Assembly (NCBI RefSeq): GCF_900115665.1 | Contig: NZ_FOXH01000001.1 | Location: 115,777-179,776, forward strand | Origin: Pseudarcicella hirudinis | GTDB taxonomy: Bacteria; Bacteroidota; Bacteroidia; Cytophagales; Spirosomataceae | Direction: 5' to 3' | DNA length: 64,000 nt | Part shown: one piece after another, positions 62,454-64,000 of the stretch | How the letters are laid out: each line of letters begins with the position of its first letter | How positions within the stretch are numbered: position 1 is the stretch's first letter | Translations under genes and position numbers: made by a program | The notes under the pieces: generated by a model | What the model saw: the letters and a program-made list of their open reading frames with translations, nothing else | What the model was told of the DNA's origin: nothing | Database searches by the model: none

Positions 62454-62506
62454 TCCTTACTCTTCCTGATTTACCGTGTCACAGACAAATTATTCATTTG
62501 TAATCT
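62454..62506 (+). repeat. 53-bp direct repeat, right copy
   Basis: 52 of 53 bases identical to 59781-59833, the one difference being near its fifth-sixth base. Marks the right edge of the toxin-immunity island. Confidence 0.85.
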
Positions 62507-62512
62507 AATCCA

Positions 62513-62570
62513 TGCTCTGTGGCTCACAGAGCATAAGTTAAATAGGTTCGTGGTACACGGACCACGAACC
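62513..62570. repeat. Hairpin repeats, copies 5 and 6
   Basis: Two perfect 9-bp hairpins: TGCTCTGTG-gct-CACAGAGCA (62513-62533) and GGTTCGTGG with CCACGAACC (62545-62553, 62562-62570). The tandem order of an ACAGAGCA hairpin and a CGTGG hairpin repeats that seen at 61208-61266. Confidence 0.6.
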
Positions 62571-62658
62571 ACGGTCAACCGGGCATAAATATCATAAAAA
62601 TATTAAAAAAATGTTCTGTAAACTATAGAACACGGTGATGAATATGAGGATTGTACTG

Positions 62659-63615
62659 TTACTCCACGCTATTCCCCAACCATACTACTTTTTGTTCTGA
62701 GATATTTTCTTTTCCGATGATATCCCGGTATAACTCTGGTTTTCTGGCTTTTTTATATCTTGTTCCCCCGGCTTTTTCAATTTTATCCGGTGTTATCAGA
62801 GCAATGGCAATGTCATTATCTAATTGCCTGCATTCTGCAATAATATCCCCAAAAGGATCAAGAATCATTGAACATCCGTTTTTAAGCTGATCGTCATCCA
62901 TTCCGATAGCATTTGAAAATACTGCATAAATGGCATTGTCATAAGCTCTGGCAGGCAGCCATTTCATCAGCCAGCTTCTGCCTTTTAAACCGTTAAATTC
63001 TTCCCTTAATGAAGTAGGATCTTTTTCCCGGTTTTTCCATAATTCCGGATCTACAAAACCTGCTCCCGGACGGGTAGAAGGTGTGCACATAGTTACGTGA
63101 GGCATAAAAATAATATCTGCCCCCAGCAGGTTCGTGGCCCTTACATTTTCAATAATATTGTTATCATAACAGATCAGAATACCGCATTTCCACCCGAACA
63201 GATCGAAAACGACATATTTATCTCCGGGCTTCAGGTTAGGATTAATGAATGGATGAATTTTACGATAGCGGGCTACCAGTCCATTCTTGTCTACGCAGAC
63301 ATAGGCTTTATAAAGGTTGTCCTCCGCATCTTTCTCAAATAAGCCTGCCAGGATAACAATATTATGCTGCTCAGCTATTTCAATCAGCCGTTTAATGCTG
63401 GGACCGTCAGGAATCGGCTCTGCCAGTTCCACCATTTCTGCATTGGAAAGGTGGCGGGCAAAAGTATAACCGGTAATTGAGCATTCATGAAAGGCAATAA
63501 CATGTGCACCCTGGTTCGCTGCCTTTTCTGCAAGCTGCTCAATTACTTTCAGATTATAGGTTTTATCATTGCTTTTATGCTCAAACTGAGCCGTGGCGAT
63601 TTTAATATGCTCCAT
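62659..63615 (-). CDS. Nitrilase-superfamily carbon-nitrogen hydrolase
   Basis: A 318-residue amidohydrolase with the complete Glu-Lys-Cys triad: Glu44 in FHECSITGY, Lys in RYRKIHPF and Cys in GILICYDNN. It hydrolyses an amide or nitrile; homologues with this N-terminus are annotated as N-carbamoylputrescine amidase-like or aliphatic amidases, substrate not determinable. Cytoplasmic. It follows, on the same strand, the AraC-type regulator at the window edge, which may control it. Confidence 0.9.
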   Translation of the reverse strand: MEHIKIATAQFEHKSNDKTYNLKVIEQLAEKAANQGAHVIAFHECSITGYTFARHLSNAEMVELAEPIPDGPSIKRLIEIAEQHNIVILAGLFEKDAEDNLYKAYVCVDKNGLVARYRKIHPFINPNLKPGDKYVVFDLFGWKCGILICYDNNIIENVRATNLLGADIIFMPHVTMCTPSTRPGAGFVDPELWKNREKDPTSLREEFNGLKGRSWLMKWLPARAYDNAIYAVFSNAIGMDDDQLKNGCSMILDPFGDIIAECRQLDNDIAIALITPDKIEKAGGTRYKKARKPELYRDIIGKENISEQKVVWLGNSVE

Positions 63616-63643
63616 AATGATGTTTGTGGGGATTATTTCAACA

Positions 63644-63651
63644 CAAATCTA
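63644..63651 (-). promoter_or_regulatory. -7 box of the nitrilase gene
   Basis: Minus-strand TAGATTTG, an exact TAnnTTTG match, about 29 bases upstream of the start codon at 63615. A TTTTG lies 26 bases further upstream, slightly far for a -33 element. Confidence 0.5.
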
Positions 63652-63699
63652 AAAGAGTGGCTAATGGAGAAATTGTACAAAACCGACAGAGATGAAACC

Positions 63700-64000
63700 T
63701 TAATCAGGTAATTGCATGAAATTAATAGCCAGTAAACGGGTTTGAGACAGATACTGACGGGGTGTAAGTCCGGCATTTTTCCGAAACTCCCTGATAGTGT
63801 GCGCCTGATCATAAAATCCGGCCTCATATCCTTTTTGTGTTAAGTTATCTTCATCTGCAACCCCAGCCTGAAGTAATTTAAGAAAGGCCTGTAACCTGAC
63901 GATTCCTGAAAAATGTTTGGGAGAGATTCCGATATGTTCATTAAATTTCCTTTCAAGCTGTCTTTCACCGACCTGAAGTTTTTCACAGAGCATTTCTATG
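63700..64000 (-). CDS. AraC-family transcriptional regulator, C-terminal part (cut by window edge)
   Basis: At least 100 residues of an AraC/XylS DNA-binding domain: first helix-turn-helix MLCEKLQVGERQLERKF, linker GISPKHFSGIVRLQAFLKLL, second helix-turn-helix YEAGFYDQAHTIREFRKNAGLTPRQY. The frame stays open to the window end (residues I-E before the Met), so the N-terminal sensor domain lies outside. Likely regulates itself or the neighbouring nitrilase gene. Confidence 0.85.
   Translation of the reverse strand, partial: IEMLCEKLQVGERQLERKFNEHIGISPKHFSGIVRLQAFLKLLQAGVADEDNLTQKGYEAGFYDQAHTIREFRKNAGLTPRQYLSQTRLLAINFMQLPD

Noticed and set aside
62391..62588. A 65-codon plus-strand frame in the right repeat region
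   Set aside because: It runs through the hairpin repeats and the 53-bp repeat, which are non-coding in the left copy.
1..64000. tRNA, rRNA, CRISPR arrays, prophage modules, transposase genes
   Set aside because: I looked for clover-leaf arms with CCA context, evenly spaced repeats and integrase or transposase motifs on both strands and found none.

Overview
The window looks like a chromosomal segment of a free-living, polysaccharide-degrading Bacteroidota, probably Cytophagales or a near relative. The evidence is SusC/SusD outer-membrane pairs, sulfatases, GH43/GH5/GH67 enzymes, a giant Reg_prop/Y_Y_Y hybrid sensor kinase, start codons without Shine-Dalgarno boxes but with A-rich leaders, and -7 boxes of the Bacteroidota type TAnnTTTG. 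The genus cannot be fixed from the sequence. I see no rRNA, tRNA, CRISPR array, transposase gene or replication origin.

Layout. 0-2.7 kb: the tail of an unknown gene, then a secreted GH43 + GH5-like pair closed by a terminator. 2.7-14.2 kb: a sulfatase locus. A promoter and a 31-codon leader ORF ending in four cysteines (2890-2985) precede sulfatase - SusC - SusD - sulfatase - two tiny membrane proteins - sterol-desaturase-like hydroxylase, followed by a secreted rhodanese-like/thioredoxin fusion. The cysteine-tract leader suggests that the locus scavenges sulfate esters for sulfur and is controlled by cysteine supply; this is the most interesting observation in the window. 14.4-17.6 kb: an Oar-like TonB receptor. 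17.7-20.8 kb: cytochrome bd oxidase (cydAB) and an acetyltransferase. 20.8-25 kb: a split RDD-family gene that looks frameshifted, a YdjC deacetylase, a DinB-fold protein and MgtE. 25.1-29.2 kb: an MprF-AcvB/VirJ operon, i.e. aminoacyl-phosphatidylglycerol synthesis plus its probable hydrolase. 29.2-31.2 kb: a FadR-type regulator and a fosmidomycin-resistance-type exporter that share an identical palindromic operator. 31.3-34.2 kb: a Na+/H+ antiporter, a pirin and a small acetyltransferase.

34.4-41.1 kb: a glucuronoxylan locus on the minus strand: one reading frame fusing mannonate dehydratase (UxuA) to a GH67 alpha-glucuronidase across an internal signal peptide, an SDR probably acting as fructuronate reductase, and a GH43. 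It is divergent from a LacI regulator that carries an extra N-terminal zinc ribbon. 41.2-47.5 kb: a DUF4136 lipoprotein, a small unknown gene, a LytTR response regulator and a 1382-residue hybrid kinase. 47.6-52.6 kb: a mutagenesis cassette (Y-family polymerase plus a short DnaE) divergent from a LexA-like S24 regulator, with matching operator half-sites over both promoters.

52.9-59.6 kb: small unknown genes, a GT39 membrane glycosyltransferase, a DHFR-like reductase, a serine hydrolase with TPRs, a TIGR03067 lipoprotein and two VOC proteins. 59.7-62.6 kb: an A+T-rich island framed by 53-bp direct repeats and studded with a family of hairpin repeats. It holds two start-less toxin tails, each overlapping a probable immunity gene, as in orphan cassettes of a polymorphic-toxin system. 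62.6-64 kb: a nitrilase-family amidohydrolase and the C-terminal end of an AraC-family regulator cut by the window edge.
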